Assembly (NCBI GenBank): GCA_934183255.1
Contig: CAKPSD010000001.1
Coordinates: 310,001 to 374,000 of the forward strand
Reading direction: 5' to 3'
Source: an uncultured Bacilli bacterium
GTDB taxonomy: Bacteria; Bacillota_I; Bacilli_A; RFN20; DUOF01
Length of the DNA: 64,000 nucleotides
The position numbers and the translations under genes are program-made. This document shows positions 43,632 through 52,737 of this stretch, in pieces (the first letter of the stretch is position 1; each line of letters opens with the position of its first letter). Below the pieces are notes generated by a model that did no database searches, was not told where the DNA came from, and saw only the letters and a program-made list of their open reading frames with translations.

Positions 43632-45011
43632 TTATTCAATTACTAAATCTTTTAGTGCATCTATATTTATTTTCTTTTTAAGCTTTTTATATATACATAT
43701 ATAACAAATCATATGAATAGTAGAAGTAACTATCCAAGACAAAGGATAAGAATAATATAATACTTGTAATGAATGATTTGCTCTAAAAACAGTATGGATC
43801 CACACTATTCTAAGAACACATATCCCTAAAACAGAAACTATCATTGGCGTAATAGAGTATCCTAATCCTCTAAGACCACCTACTAATACATCTGTTATTC
43901 CACATGTAAAATAAGTTAAGCCAATTATAGTTAATCTAATAAGTCCATATTTTATAGAATCATCTCCATTAGTATATAACCCTAGTAAAGGTTTGCCTAG
44001 TATTACAGCAATTCCTCCTACTACCATGCCTACTAATGTTACAAGAAGTAAACTACTTAATAAAACTTTTTTACAATTTTTAATCTTTTTAGCTCCATAG
44101 TTCTGGCTAGTAAAAGTTAAACACGCTTGATAAAAAGCATTCATTGATGAATAGATAAAGTTTCCTATATTAGCTGAAGCTGCATTGCCTGCTACAACTG
44201 AAGTGGATTTAAAGGAATTTACAGCTTTTTGAATTGATATATTACTAATTGCAAATAAAGAATTTTGAATTCCTGCTGGTAAACCTATTAAGACTATTTC
44301 TCCTAATGATTTAGAGTCTATTTTTAATTTTTTTAAATTTAAATGTATATATCCCTCTGTTTTTATCAAACAACGTATTACTAATACAGCAGATATTATT
44401 TGAGATATAACAGTAGCTATAGCAACTCCTGCAACATCCATCTTACACACTATTACTAAAAATAAATTTAATAAAGCATTAACTACTCCTGCAATAAACA
44501 AATAAATTAAAGGCTTTCTAGTTTCTCCTATTGCTCTTAATATACTAGCGCCAAAATTATATACAAGATTAAAAATAGAACCTAAAAAATAAATTATTAA
44601 ATATGTGCTTGCTTTACCAATTATATCAGAAGGTGTATCCATTTTTTCTAAACAGAATCTAGAAGCAAACACTCCAAATAAAGTAACAATAACGCCTACT
44701 ATCAAACTAAATAATATTGAAGTATGAACTAATTTTTCACACTTTTCTTTATCTTGTTTTCCAATAGACCTTGCTACAGCTACATTCGCGCCTACTGAAA
44801 ATCCTATAAATAAGTTTACTATTAAACTAACTAGTGATGTGGTGGATCCTACTGCTGCTAAAGAATCATCTCCTGCAAATTTACCAACTACTATTAAATC
44901 ACACGCATTAAATAATAATTGCAAGATACTACTTAACATTACGGGAATAGCAAAAACGATAATTTTTTTCATTAAATTACCATTTAACATATCCACTTCT
45001 TTATTATTCAT
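43632..45011 (-). CDS. MATE family efflux transporter
   Basis: This 459-residue membrane protein has twelve predicted helices. The family start is IIVFAIPVMLSSILQLLFNACDLIVVGKF, cut here to its pattern of Pro, Asn and Asp, followed by DDSLAAVGSTTSL. MATE proteins export drugs or metabolites with Na+ or H+. It lies on the same strand just before the two ATP-grasp genes and may export their product. It may equally be a general drug exporter. Confidence 0.92.
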   Translation of the reverse strand: MNNKEVDMLNGNLMKKIIVFAIPVMLSSILQLLFNACDLIVVGKFAGDDSLAAVGSTTSLVSLIVNLFIGFSVGANVAVARSIGKQDKEKCEKLVHTSILFSLIVGVIVTLFGVFASRFCLEKMDTPSDIIGKASTYLIIYFLGSIFNLVYNFGASILRAIGETRKPLIYLFIAGVVNALLNLFLVIVCKMDVAGVAIATVISQIISAVLVIRCLIKTEGYIHLNLKKLKIDSKSLGEIVLIGLPAGIQNSLFAISNISIQKAVNSFKSTSVVAGNAASANIGNFIYSSMNAFYQACLTFTSQNYGAKKIKNCKKVLLSSLLLVTLVGMVVGGIAVILGKPLLGLYTNGDDSIKYGLIRLTIIGLTYFTCGITDVLVGGLRGLGYSITPMIVSVLGICVLRIVWIHTVFRANHSLQVLYYSYPLSWIVTSTIHMICYICIYKKLKKKINIDALKDLVIE

Positions 45012-45039
45012 AACATCACTACCTATCTAACAAGTAGTA

Positions 45040-45171
45040 TTATACACTTATATTTATTTTAATAAAGGTTAACCATCCTAATAATGTATTAATAGCAAAG
45101 TATACTAAACACCATAAAACATTTAAAACTCCAATATCATTGTAATGATACATTTGTTTTATTGTTGTCAT
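45040..45171 (-). CDS. Possible 43-aa single-pass membrane peptide
   Basis: An ATG frame of 43 codons encodes MTTIKQMYHYNDIGVLNVLW and then a hydrophobic segment, CLVYFAINTLLGWLTF. It lies in a 203-base stretch between the MATE gene and the ThyX-like gene. It has no convincing ribosome binding site and AT-rich flanks, so chance is possible. The hydrophobic C-terminal half, with three Trp residues in all, makes it worth listing. Confidence 0.25.
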   Translation of the reverse strand: MTTIKQMYHYNDIGVLNVLWCLVYFAINTLLGWLTFIKINISV

Positions 45172-45190
45172 TTTAAAATATATTATTCAT

Positions 45191-45216
45191 CAAAAAGAAA
45201 AAGACCTTTCGGTCTT
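45191..45216 (-). terminator. Terminator of the ThyX-like gene
   Basis: On the minus strand, AAGACC (45211-45216) pairs with GGTCTT (45201-45206) with a GAAA tetraloop, followed by TTTCTTTTT. It overlaps the last codon region of the gene ending at 45215. Confidence 0.82.
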
Positions 45217-46420
45217 AAATTTCTCTAGTTAAGTTAATTCCTTCTTTAAATCCACAAGGACTAGTGCATTTAAAGTCACAGAATGTACATCTCGCTCCTT
45301 TAGTATATTTAGCAATATCTTCTGCCTTTTTACTATTTTTAGCTTTTAATGCTTTTTCGTATGCAAGTAGTGTATCTCTAGTTTGTTCAGCTATTTCAAG
45401 TTGAGCAGCACTACATAGCCTTTCTTTACATTTTAAAATAAAGTTATCATAAGTTCCACATTCATTAATTAAAACTAATTCTCCTTGAGGGGTAATATTC
45501 TTTAATGAACTTATATCCTCTAACCATTCATTTACTAGTTTTTTATCATTTTTAATAATAGGAGGAACATAGTATTCTTTATCTTCTAAAATTTGTATTT
45601 CATAATCTAATGTACGGTGTCTTTGTGCTTGTGCTAAATCAGCAAACGTTGCTTTATATAATGTTGAATATACTTTATCTCCATAATATACTTCAGTATC
45701 TTTTAAATCTTTTTTTATTAAAGAGAATTCTCTATGCTTTTCATTTTGCATTAATCCTTTTTCTAACACATTAAGTCTGTCTAATTCATTTAATAATTCT
45801 CCCATTGCAACATTTAGTTTTCTTTCAAACGGATTGTTCATATCCGCTTTTTCCATATATTCTTTCATCCATGAAGCAATATAGTTTATTTGTCTAAATG
45901 ATGTAGTATAAGCCATTTGTGTTGGCATAAATACTGATACTAAATATCTAGCATTTTCTTGAGCTAATTTTAAGATTTTTCTATCATCAAACACATGCCC
46001 ATATTTTTCTTTTATTTTATCTTTATATATTTCTATCCATTTATTATATAGTTCAACTTCTCTTTCACTAATTACTGAATCTCCACTTTTAACAACTGGT
46101 GTATATCTTGCTGATTTTTCACTAGTAGTGTACTCGTGTTCATTATTTAAAAACATTGATAACATTTTAGGTAAGTTTTGAAAATTAAAACTAATAAATA
46201 TATGATCATATACACTATGATGGCCATTATTTAAAGTCATATCAATTCTTCTTTTTGTTTTTTCTATTGGTTCATTTAATAAGTGATTAAATCCTTCCCT
46301 GTCATAACAAATACCTGCAAATTTACCACATAATAATAATGCTTTTTCCTTATCAAATGTTCCATCATCTTTAACATATCCAGATGATACAATATCTACT
46401 TTAATATTAAATTTTTCCAT
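45215..46420 (-). CDS. Divergent ThyX-like flavin-dependent thymidylate synthase
   Basis: The protein is 401 residues, about twice the canonical ThyX. ATG at 46420 follows GGGGGGAA. The N-terminal half has NNGHHSVYDHIFISFNF and ends TTSEKSARYTPV, like the ThyX substrate strand, but the signature Arg-His-Arg is absent there (NNEHEY instead). The C-terminal half has AQAQRHRTLDYEIQ, an RHR motif without the usual downstream Ser-x-Arg-Tyr. It resembles a two-repeat ThyX fold. The end carries Cys clusters CTFCDFKC and SPCGF. It may make dTMP with FAD and methylene-THF; divergence leaves activity uncertain. Confidence 0.65.
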   Translation of the reverse strand: MEKFNIKVDIVSSGYVKDDGTFDKEKALLLCGKFAGICYDREGFNHLLNEPIEKTKRRIDMTLNNGHHSVYDHIFISFNFQNLPKMLSMFLNNEHEYTTSEKSARYTPVVKSGDSVISEREVELYNKWIEIYKDKIKEKYGHVFDDRKILKLAQENARYLVSVFMPTQMAYTTSFRQINYIASWMKEYMEKADMNNPFERKLNVAMGELLNELDRLNVLEKGLMQNEKHREFSLIKKDLKDTEVYYGDKVYSTLYKATFADLAQAQRHRTLDYEIQILEDKEYYVPPIIKNDKKLVNEWLEDISSLKNITPQGELVLINECGTYDNFILKCKERLCSAAQLEIAEQTRDTLLAYEKALKAKNSKKAEDIAKYTKGARCTFCDFKCTSPCGFKEGINLTREI

Positions 46421-46491
46421 ACACACATTCCCCCCATTTGTTTGTATTTCTATAATTCTATCTTATACAATAAATTTTTCAAATACTAAGA

Positions 46492-47397
46492 TTAACTATT
46501 TTTTGGTTTTATAAATCTTAATACTTGTTTCATATTTTCAATTTCAAAATGTGGCCCTGTATATATTTCTCCATCTAAGCATATTTTAAAATTATCTGGA
46601 GCATCAATAGTTACTCTAGTTGCTCTACAATACTTAATACATTTTTTAAATTTAGGATCCTCTAATTGTTTTCCAACTTTGTAAGGGCCTAGTAAAGAAG
46701 CAAATTTAAAAATAGAAATAGGTTTAACAACACTTACTTCAAGTAGTCCATCTTCATTATTAGATCTAGGTGCACATAAATATGCTCCACCTACATATTT
46801 ACCATTAGCAACAGTGCTTAAAAGAATTCTTTTTTCTGCTAAGACTTCTCCATCCGCAACTACTCTACATTTATTTCTTCTAGCAGTAAAAATAGATTTA
46901 ATAATACCTGTGGTGTATGATCTTTTACCACCAATTATTTTTTTTCTCCTAACTTTATTTGCAGTATCACAGACAGAAGCATCAAAGCCAAAATTAGTAA
47001 CATTGACACTATACTTATCATTTACTTTCATTACATCTATTCTAGTTTCTATACCATTTATAATATTATCTAAGTTTAAGAAGTTATTTACTCCACCATA
47101 TACTTTTACAAAATCATTGCCACTTCCACATGGAAAACAAGTAACAATAGCATTATTAAATCCTATAACTGCACTTACAACAGCGTTTAAAGTACCATCT
47201 CCACCACATGCACAAAAGACTGTATCTTCTTTATGAGTCTTGCAATAATTTTGAATGTATTCTATTGTTGATTCTTTACTACTACCAATAAAAGTTGAAT
47301 ACTCAATTTTTCCTTCATATTTTTTTAATTGTTCAAACAAGCCATCCTTCAATTCACTTTTCCCTGAATTTGGATTAATGATGAAAACATACTTCAC
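46492..47397 (-). CDS. Diacylglycerol kinase family lipid kinase
   Basis: The protein is 301 residues. It begins with GTG at 47397 after GAGGAGTGG. It has NPNSGKS at residues 9-15, and the catalytic nucleotide loop GGDGTLN at 65-71. FPCGSGNDFVK follows, and the C-terminal domain includes GLLEVSVVKP, LDGEIYTGP. This is the DgkB/YegS/LCB5 family that phosphorylates diacylglycerol or related lipids. It follows the YhhN-like gene by 12 bases, so lipid genes are paired. Confidence 0.92.
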   Translation of the reverse strand: MKYVFIINPNSGKSELKDGLFEQLKKYEGKIEYSTFIGSSKESTIEYIQNYCKTHKEDTVFCACGGDGTLNAVVSAVIGFNNAIVTCFPCGSGNDFVKVYGGVNNFLNLDNIINGIETRIDVMKVNDKYSVNVTNFGFDASVCDTANKVRRKKIIGGKRSYTTGIIKSIFTARRNKCRVVADGEVLAEKRILLSTVANGKYVGGAYLCAPRSNNEDGLLEVSVVKPISIFKFASLLGPYKVGKQLEDPKFKKCIKYCRATRVTIDAPDNFKICLDGEIYTGPHFEIENMKQVLRFIKPKNS

Positions 47398-47409
47398 ACT
47401 ACCACTCCT

Positions 47410-48075
47410 CTAATACATAAGACTTAATACAACCAATAATAAGCCTACAAAATAAGTTCCACTATTACATCTTAATATCCAATTTTTATGACATTTAAAT
47501 TTGTGTGTCATTAAAAAGTAATCAGATATCATAAATAAGAATAAGCCAAAACCAAATAAAATCATTTTAGTATTAGCAAAATAAACAGCTAGAGCTAGTC
47601 CTAATGTTCCATGTAAAGATACTGAACAAACATAACTTAAAATAGGAATTGTTTTTGTTTTAAAATTTAAGACTTTTAAAATTGTTAAAGTTAAAAAAGT
47701 TCCCCATGTTAACATAAATAAAGGAATAAACCACCATATTCTACTAAATGGCACATTATTCATTCCTACTAATACCCACTCATATGAAAAAAATAAAATA
47801 TTAGAAACTATAAATGATATTCCTCCTTTAGTAAAACTATAAAGTAGCCACACATCTCCTACATACGCCATAATAATAGCTAAAAGCATAATTAAATGAA
47901 TACTAAAAAAGTCATAATGCAAACAATACATTACAATACCAAATACTAAAAACATCGATGCTAAAATTATTTTGTTAATTGCTCTTCTTTTGTGATTACC
48001 ACTTGTTTCAGAGAAGAAATAACTGATTAATACTCCTAAATATAATATGATAAATACTATACATAATGGATTCAT
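47410..48075 (-). CDS. YhhN/TMEM86 family membrane protein, putative lysoplasmalogenase
   Basis: The protein is 221 residues with eight helices. The family acidic motifs AYVGDVWLLYSF and LFMISDYFLM, with a GTYFVGLLL end, are present. Members hydrolyse the vinyl ether bond of lysoplasmalogens. Together with the lipid kinase downstream it suggests ether-lipid turnover. The start at 48075 follows GGGGAAAA. Confidence 0.82.
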   Translation of the reverse strand: MNPLCIVFIILYLGVLISYFFSETSGNHKRRAINKIILASMFLVFGIVMYCLHYDFFSIHLIMLLAIIMAYVGDVWLLYSFTKGGISFIVSNILFFSYEWVLVGMNNVPFSRIWWFIPLFMLTWGTFLTLTILKVLNFKTKTIPILSYVCSVSLHGTLGLALAVYFANTKMILFGFGLFLFMISDYFLMTHKFKCHKNWILRCNSGTYFVGLLLVVLSLMY

Positions 48076-48239
48076 AAGTTTTCCCCTTTCGGTATATCTA
48101 TATTTCTATATTATCAAATTAATTTCTATTATTCAATTAATGCTAGTTAATTATGCAAATTAATTATTTTAAGCCTATTTTTTTCTTATAAAAACACCTA
48201 CCTAATTGGTAAAACATATTATATCTTGAGGTGTTAGGA

Positions 48240-49043
48240 ATGATTAACTGGTTTATTAACTTAAATGCTATTATGCAAGCTTTATTAGCAACATTATTTA
48301 CTTGGTTTATTACTGCATTAGGGGCACTTGTTGTATGCTTTTTTAAAAGCATAAATCAAAAATTATTAGACTTAATGTTAGGTTTTGCATCAGGTGTTAT
48401 GATAGCAGCATCTTTTTGGTCTTTGCTCGCTCCTTCAATTGAGTTAAGTGAAAAGTTAGGATACATTAAATGGTTGTTGCCTAGTGTTGGCTTTATTTCT
48501 GGAGGAATATTCGTTATCTTTGCTGATAAATTTTTAGACAAAATGCTTAGTAAAAAAGATGATTGTTTAGAACACTCTTCATCTAAAAGAAGAAGCGTTT
48601 TACTTGTCCTTGCTGTTACTTTGCATAATATTCCTGAAGGTTTAGCTGTAGGAGTTGCTTTTGGTGGCATTGTTAAAGGAATACCTGAAGCTAGTGTTAT
48701 TTCTGCTGCTTTACTTGCTCTTGGTATTGGACTACAAAATTTTCCTGAAGGTGCTGCAGTTTCTTTACCTTTAAGAAGAGAAGGCTACTCTATAAAAAAA
48801 TCTTTATTTTATGGTCAAGCAAGTGGAATAGTAGAACCAATAGCAGGAGTAATAGGTGCACTTTTAGCTGTTAAAGCTCAAGCAATACTTCCGTTTTTAT
48901 TAGCATTTAGTGCGGGAGCAATGATAGGAGTAGTAGGTTCAGAACTTATTCCAGAATCAACTAAAAAAAGCAAAGCCATGGCAACTATTGGATTACTATT
49001 TGGATTTATGTTAATGATGGTGCTTGATGTAGCACTAGGTTAA
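48240..49043 (+). CDS. ZIP family metal transporter (ZupT-like)
   Basis: The protein is 267 residues with eight helices. I chose ATG at 48240 because GAGGTG lies upstream, with a GTG three codons earlier inside it. The metal-binding helices carry HNIPEGLAVGVAF and QNFPEGAAVSLPL (the second has Gln for the first His, as in ZupT-type GufA proteins). It takes up zinc, iron or manganese. A His/Ser/Lys loop lies at residues about 105-120. It is monocistronic. Confidence 0.92.
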   Translation: MINWFINLNAIMQALLATLFTWFITALGALVVCFFKSINQKLLDLMLGFASGVMIAASFWSLLAPSIELSEKLGYIKWLLPSVGFISGGIFVIFADKFLDKMLSKKDDCLEHSSSKRRSVLLVLAVTLHNIPEGLAVGVAFGGIVKGIPEASVISAALLALGIGLQNFPEGAAVSLPLRREGYSIKKSLFYGQASGIVEPIAGVIGALLAVKAQAILPFLLAFSAGAMIGVVGSELIPESTKKSKAMATIGLLFGFMLMMVLDVALG

Positions 49044-49120
49044 TTTAAAAATAGAAAAATTATTCTTTTTATTTAATCATTTTGTGGATATATGTATAAT
49101 AAAAACATGGAGTGATAAAT

Positions 49121-50410
49121 ATGAAAATAGCATTATTAAATTGTAATTTATTTGATGGTAACAAAGATAGTGATATTAAATTAGTTAATATTCTACTTGA
49201 TGGTGAAATAATTGAAAAAATAGTAGATGTTAATGAAGAATTAAGTGATGAATATGTAAAGATTGATTTAGAAAACAAATATGTCGTGCCCGGATTAATT
49301 AATTTACATTCTCATTTATTTGGGAGTGGAAAGCCTAGTAAAACACTTGGCGGCAAAAGCAAAAAACAACAAAGAATAATTAAATTTTGTGGAACTAAAT
49401 TAGGGCAAAAGATACTAAAAGGTTTAGTAAAGAAACATGTGAAAGAAGAACTATATTCTGGTGTTACTACTTTAAGAAGCTCTGGAGATTTTTACTACAG
49501 TGATGTTAATGTTAGAGATTTAGTTAATGAGGGAAAAGCTGTTGGTCCTAAAATGATAGTTCCTGGTCCTGCGATTACTGTTAGTGGAGGACATGGTGAT
49601 GGAACATTTGCAATGACTGGAGATACAAAAGAAGAACTAACTAGTTTAGTTAATCTTAATAAAGAACATAATGTGGATTATATAAAAATTTGTGTTACTG
49701 GTGGAGTTATGGATGCTAAAAAGAAAGGTGAACCAGGAGAGTTAAAAATGAATTTAGAACAAACTAAAACTATATGTGATTTAGCTCATAAATATGGTTT
49801 TAAAGTTGCTTCTCATACAGAAAGTAATGCTGGTGTTAAAGTAGCACTTGAAGGTGGAGTTGATACTATTGAGCATGGTAGTTTTATTGATGAAGAAGAT
49901 ATAAAAATGTATAAAAAAACTGGGTCAGTAAATGTGTTCACTATTTCCCCTGCTCTTCCTTTATCTAAATTTGAACCTAGTGTTACTCTTCTTGACGAAT
50001 TAAGTATTTATAACAGCGATGTGGTAGTTAAAGGTATGATTGATGGTGCTAAAAAATGTATAGAAAATGATATTTTGGTTGGTTTAGGAACTGATGCTTC
50101 TTGTCCATTTGCTACTCAATATGGTATGTGGAGAGAGGTATATCAATTTGCCAAATACGTTGGTGTTTCTAATAAATTTGCTTTATATAGTGCTACTTTA
50201 GTAAATGCTAAGATATTAAATATGGATAAAGAAATAGGTAGTGTTGAGCCTAATAAAATTGCTGATTTACTAATATTAGAAAATAATCCACTTGAAGATT
50301 TAGAAGCTTTAAGAGATATAGATATGATTATTAATAAAGGAACAATTATTAATAAACCTAAAATAAAAAAGAATAAGTATATAGAAGATAAGCTTGATAC
50401 ATTATTATAA
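49121..50410 (+). CDS. Amidohydrolase family metal-dependent hydrolase
   Basis: The protein is 429 residues; ATG at 49121 follows GGAGTGA. The binuclear metal site is complete: HSHLFG (His-x-His), the lysine in YIKICVTGG, VASHTESN, TIEHGSF and GLGTDAS. The layout fits the Sgx9260/prolidase-imidazolonepropionase subgroup, which hydrolyses cyclic amides or Xaa-Pro-type dipeptides. A C-terminal beta sandwich (IADLLILENNPL) is typical. It is a cytosolic enzyme with no clear partner. Confidence 0.9.
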   Translation: MKIALLNCNLFDGNKDSDIKLVNILLDGEIIEKIVDVNEELSDEYVKIDLENKYVVPGLINLHSHLFGSGKPSKTLGGKSKKQQRIIKFCGTKLGQKILKGLVKKHVKEELYSGVTTLRSSGDFYYSDVNVRDLVNEGKAVGPKMIVPGPAITVSGGHGDGTFAMTGDTKEELTSLVNLNKEHNVDYIKICVTGGVMDAKKKGEPGELKMNLEQTKTICDLAHKYGFKVASHTESNAGVKVALEGGVDTIEHGSFIDEEDIKMYKKTGSVNVFTISPALPLSKFEPSVTLLDELSIYNSDVVVKGMIDGAKKCIENDILVGLGTDASCPFATQYGMWREVYQFAKYVGVSNKFALYSATLVNAKILNMDKEIGSVEPNKIADLLILENNPLEDLEALRDIDMIINKGTIINKPKIKKNKYIEDKLDTLL

Positions 50411-50412
50411 GC

Positions 50413-50445
50413 AAAAAAACAGGATTATTATTTCCTGTTTTTCTT
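50413..50445. terminator. Bidirectional hairpin between convergent genes
   Basis: ACAGGA (50419-50424) and TCCTGT (50433-50438) pair around an eight-base AT loop, flanked by an A run and a T run; the minus-strand gene end overlaps it. Confidence 0.8.
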
Positions 50446-51435
50446 TTCTTGCTTTATGTATTTTTCAAATTTCTTTTTATTATTTTCATTTAATACTTCA
50501 TATATTTTTAATTGATTTTCTCTTTTTGCTCTTTTAAAAGCATTAGTAAACCATGCATTAATATCCATATCTAAATCATCTTCTTTAATTAAGTTAATAG
50601 ATCTTACATCTTTTTTTATTGCAATTTTTTGTATGTCACCATCAGGCATATTTATTTTACTTATTAATCTATAGTCTCTACTTATAACATATTTTTGCAC
50701 TAATGCAGTAGGATACTTAATATATTGAACAACACTTTTATTTTGCTTAACTGCTGCTAGTTGAATTAATTCAGATGGTTTTCTTATATATTTAATAGCG
50801 TAAGGATTTTTCATTACTGCTAATAACTGAACTTTAATTGTAGGATTATTTATGTTTCCTATGCTAAATGTATTATTTTCAACTGCTTTTAATTGAATTT
50901 CTTCACTTGGATTATTTATATATTTAATTAGGAATCCATCTTTTTCTACAACTTCCATTTTAGTTTGCTCTGTAGGATTTTTTATCATAGGATAATTAAC
51001 TAAATGGTGTTCTACTAAATAACTTTGAGCAGTTTGGGATAATTCCATATTTAGGATAGATTCTATATTTCTATCAATTGCTATAATTTGAACTTCGCTT
51101 GAAGGATTTTTTATAAGTTTAATATAAAAAGCATTAAAACTTACTGCTTTTTGTATAACATTTTCAGTTGGATTACTTATAAGTTTGAAATTATTATAGT
51201 TCTTCTTTAACATATCTAGTTGAATATCTTCAGGAATATTTTTAACATATTGCATAGAAGTTAATTCTTTTTCATAACAATATCTTATTATTTCACTAGT
51301 AGGCTTATTTATATATTTAATATTATTTGGATTTTTTTCTACTAAATACTTTTGAGCAGTTATGCACATATTTTTTATACTAGAACCTAAAGAATAATCT
51401 TTACTTATTAATTCCATTTGTTCCTTTAATTTCAT
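50428..51435 (-). CDS. Helical repeat protein of DUF4116-like type
   Basis: The protein is 335 residues made almost entirely of about a dozen 20-24 residue repeats. Each follows a pattern like NPSEEIQLKAVENNTFSIGN: Asn/Lys-Pro-[ST] then a helix starting [IV]Q, then Ala-Val and a polar hinge ending Ile-Lys-x-Ile. The repeat style resembles DUF4116 or alpha-solenoid repeats that often mediate protein binding. ATG at 51435 follows AGGTGTGG. No signal peptide. The last 45 residues are basic and non-repetitive. Confidence 0.65.
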   Translation of the reverse strand: MKLKEQMELISKDYSLGSSIKNMCITAQKYLVEKNPNNIKYINKPTSEIIRYCYEKELTSMQYVKNIPEDIQLDMLKKNYNNFKLISNPTENVIQKAVSFNAFYIKLIKNPSSEVQIIAIDRNIESILNMELSQTAQSYLVEHHLVNYPMIKNPTEQTKMEVVEKDGFLIKYINNPSEEIQLKAVENNTFSIGNINNPTIKVQLLAVMKNPYAIKYIRKPSELIQLAAVKQNKSVVQYIKYPTALVQKYVISRDYRLISKINMPDGDIQKIAIKKDVRSINLIKEDDLDMDINAWFTNAFKRAKRENQLKIYEVLNENNKKKFEKYIKQEKKNRK

Positions 51436-51513
51436 AACCACACCTGCTTTCTAGTAAAATTATATCAAACATATAAAACTTTTCAACATCTTTTTTTTAC
51501 TAGTTAAACACAA

Positions 51514-52737
51514 TTAAAATTCAAATTTATATTTATTAAGTCTTTTATCTAATTCATTTATAACTTCTATTTCTTCTTTTTCATCTTTTGCTTTAAAAGT
51601 CATAGAAAATCTAATATATTTTCCTTCGTTATCATATGGTATTACCATTATGTATACATTTTCTATTAGCCATAAAGCAAATTCTTCAGCACTTTCAAAA
51701 CTAACACCATTGCATTTTTTAGGAATATTTACATACTCATAAAATCCAGCTTTAGGGACTCCTGCTTTAAAGCCATGTTTTACTAATACTTTATTTACTA
51801 ATTCATGTCTTCTTTTATATATTTTTTTATTCTCATTTGTAATTAAATCATAATTATTTAAAGCAGTAATACATGCTTTTTGAATAGCTAAAAATTGCCC
51901 TGAATCCATGTTTTCTTTTATTGTACCATATGCCTTAACAATATCTTTATTCCCTGCAATAAACCCTATTCTCCATCCAGTCATATTAAAACCTTTAGAA
52001 AAGGAGTAAAGTTCTACCCCTACATCTTTTGCTCCTTCAACACTAAGAAAGCTAACTTTATCTATATTATCAAAACATAAGTCAATATATGCAGCATCAT
52101 GAACTACAATAAAATTGTATTTTTTAGCATACCTAACTACTTCTTTAAAGAACTCTTTTGTTGCTACTGCCCCTGTTGGATTATTAGGATAATTTATATA
52201 TAACAATTTACATTTTTTTAAAATATTTTCTTCAATTTCATCAAAATCAATTAAATATTTATTAAATCTATTTAACTTATATTCATATACATTACAATCT
52301 AACCATTTTCCCATATTTGACATTACACTATATCCAGGACTTGTTGTAATAATATAGTCATCTTTATTAACAAATGCTAATGGTAAAATATTCAATGCTT
52401 CTTTAATCCCCATACAATGCATTACTTCACTTTTATAGTCTACATCTACATTATGCTCTACCCTTAAATATCCAGCACATGCTTTATTAAACTCTAAACA
52501 ACCATTGTCCGCATACTCTCTATTTTCCCATTTTTTAGCCTCATTATATAAAGAATCTATAACTAAATCACTAGCCTTTTTATCTGGTTCACCTATTCCA
52601 AAATCAATAACATCATAACCATTTCTAAGTGCTTCTTCTTTAGCTTTTTTTATTTTAGTAAATCTATAAATATTAGTGTTACTTAAATAGTTTTTACCAC
52701 CTATTCTACTTGCAAATAATTCATTTATATCAAACAT
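51514..52737 (-). CDS. dapL: LL-diaminopimelate aminotransferase
   Basis: The protein is 407 residues, a PLP-dependent class I/II aminotransferase. It has GIGEPDK near residue 48, SPGYSVM, NYPNNPTGA, the PLP lysine in YSFSKGFNMTGWRIGF and RFSMTF. It converts tetrahydrodipicolinate and glutamate to LL-DAP in one step, bypassing DapD/C/E. Its start directly abuts the dapF stop (TAAATG). It is the last gene of a lysC-asd-dapF-dapL operon. Confidence 0.9.
   Translation of the reverse strand: MFDINELFASRIGGKNYLSNTNIYRFTKIKKAKEEALRNGYDVIDFGIGEPDKKASDLVIDSLYNEAKKWENREYADNGCLEFNKACAGYLRVEHNVDVDYKSEVMHCMGIKEALNILPLAFVNKDDYIITTSPGYSVMSNMGKWLDCNVYEYKLNRFNKYLIDFDEIEENILKKCKLLYINYPNNPTGAVATKEFFKEVVRYAKKYNFIVVHDAAYIDLCFDNIDKVSFLSVEGAKDVGVELYSFSKGFNMTGWRIGFIAGNKDIVKAYGTIKENMDSGQFLAIQKACITALNNYDLITNENKKIYKRRHELVNKVLVKHGFKAGVPKAGFYEYVNIPKKCNGVSFESAEEFALWLIENVYIMVIPYDNEGKYIRFSMTFKAKDEKEEIEVINELDKRLNKYKFEF

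Noticed and set aside
50428..51435. Repeat protein region as a CRISPR-like or DNA repeat array
   Set aside because: Repetition is at protein level only; the DNA copies are diverged and have no spacers.
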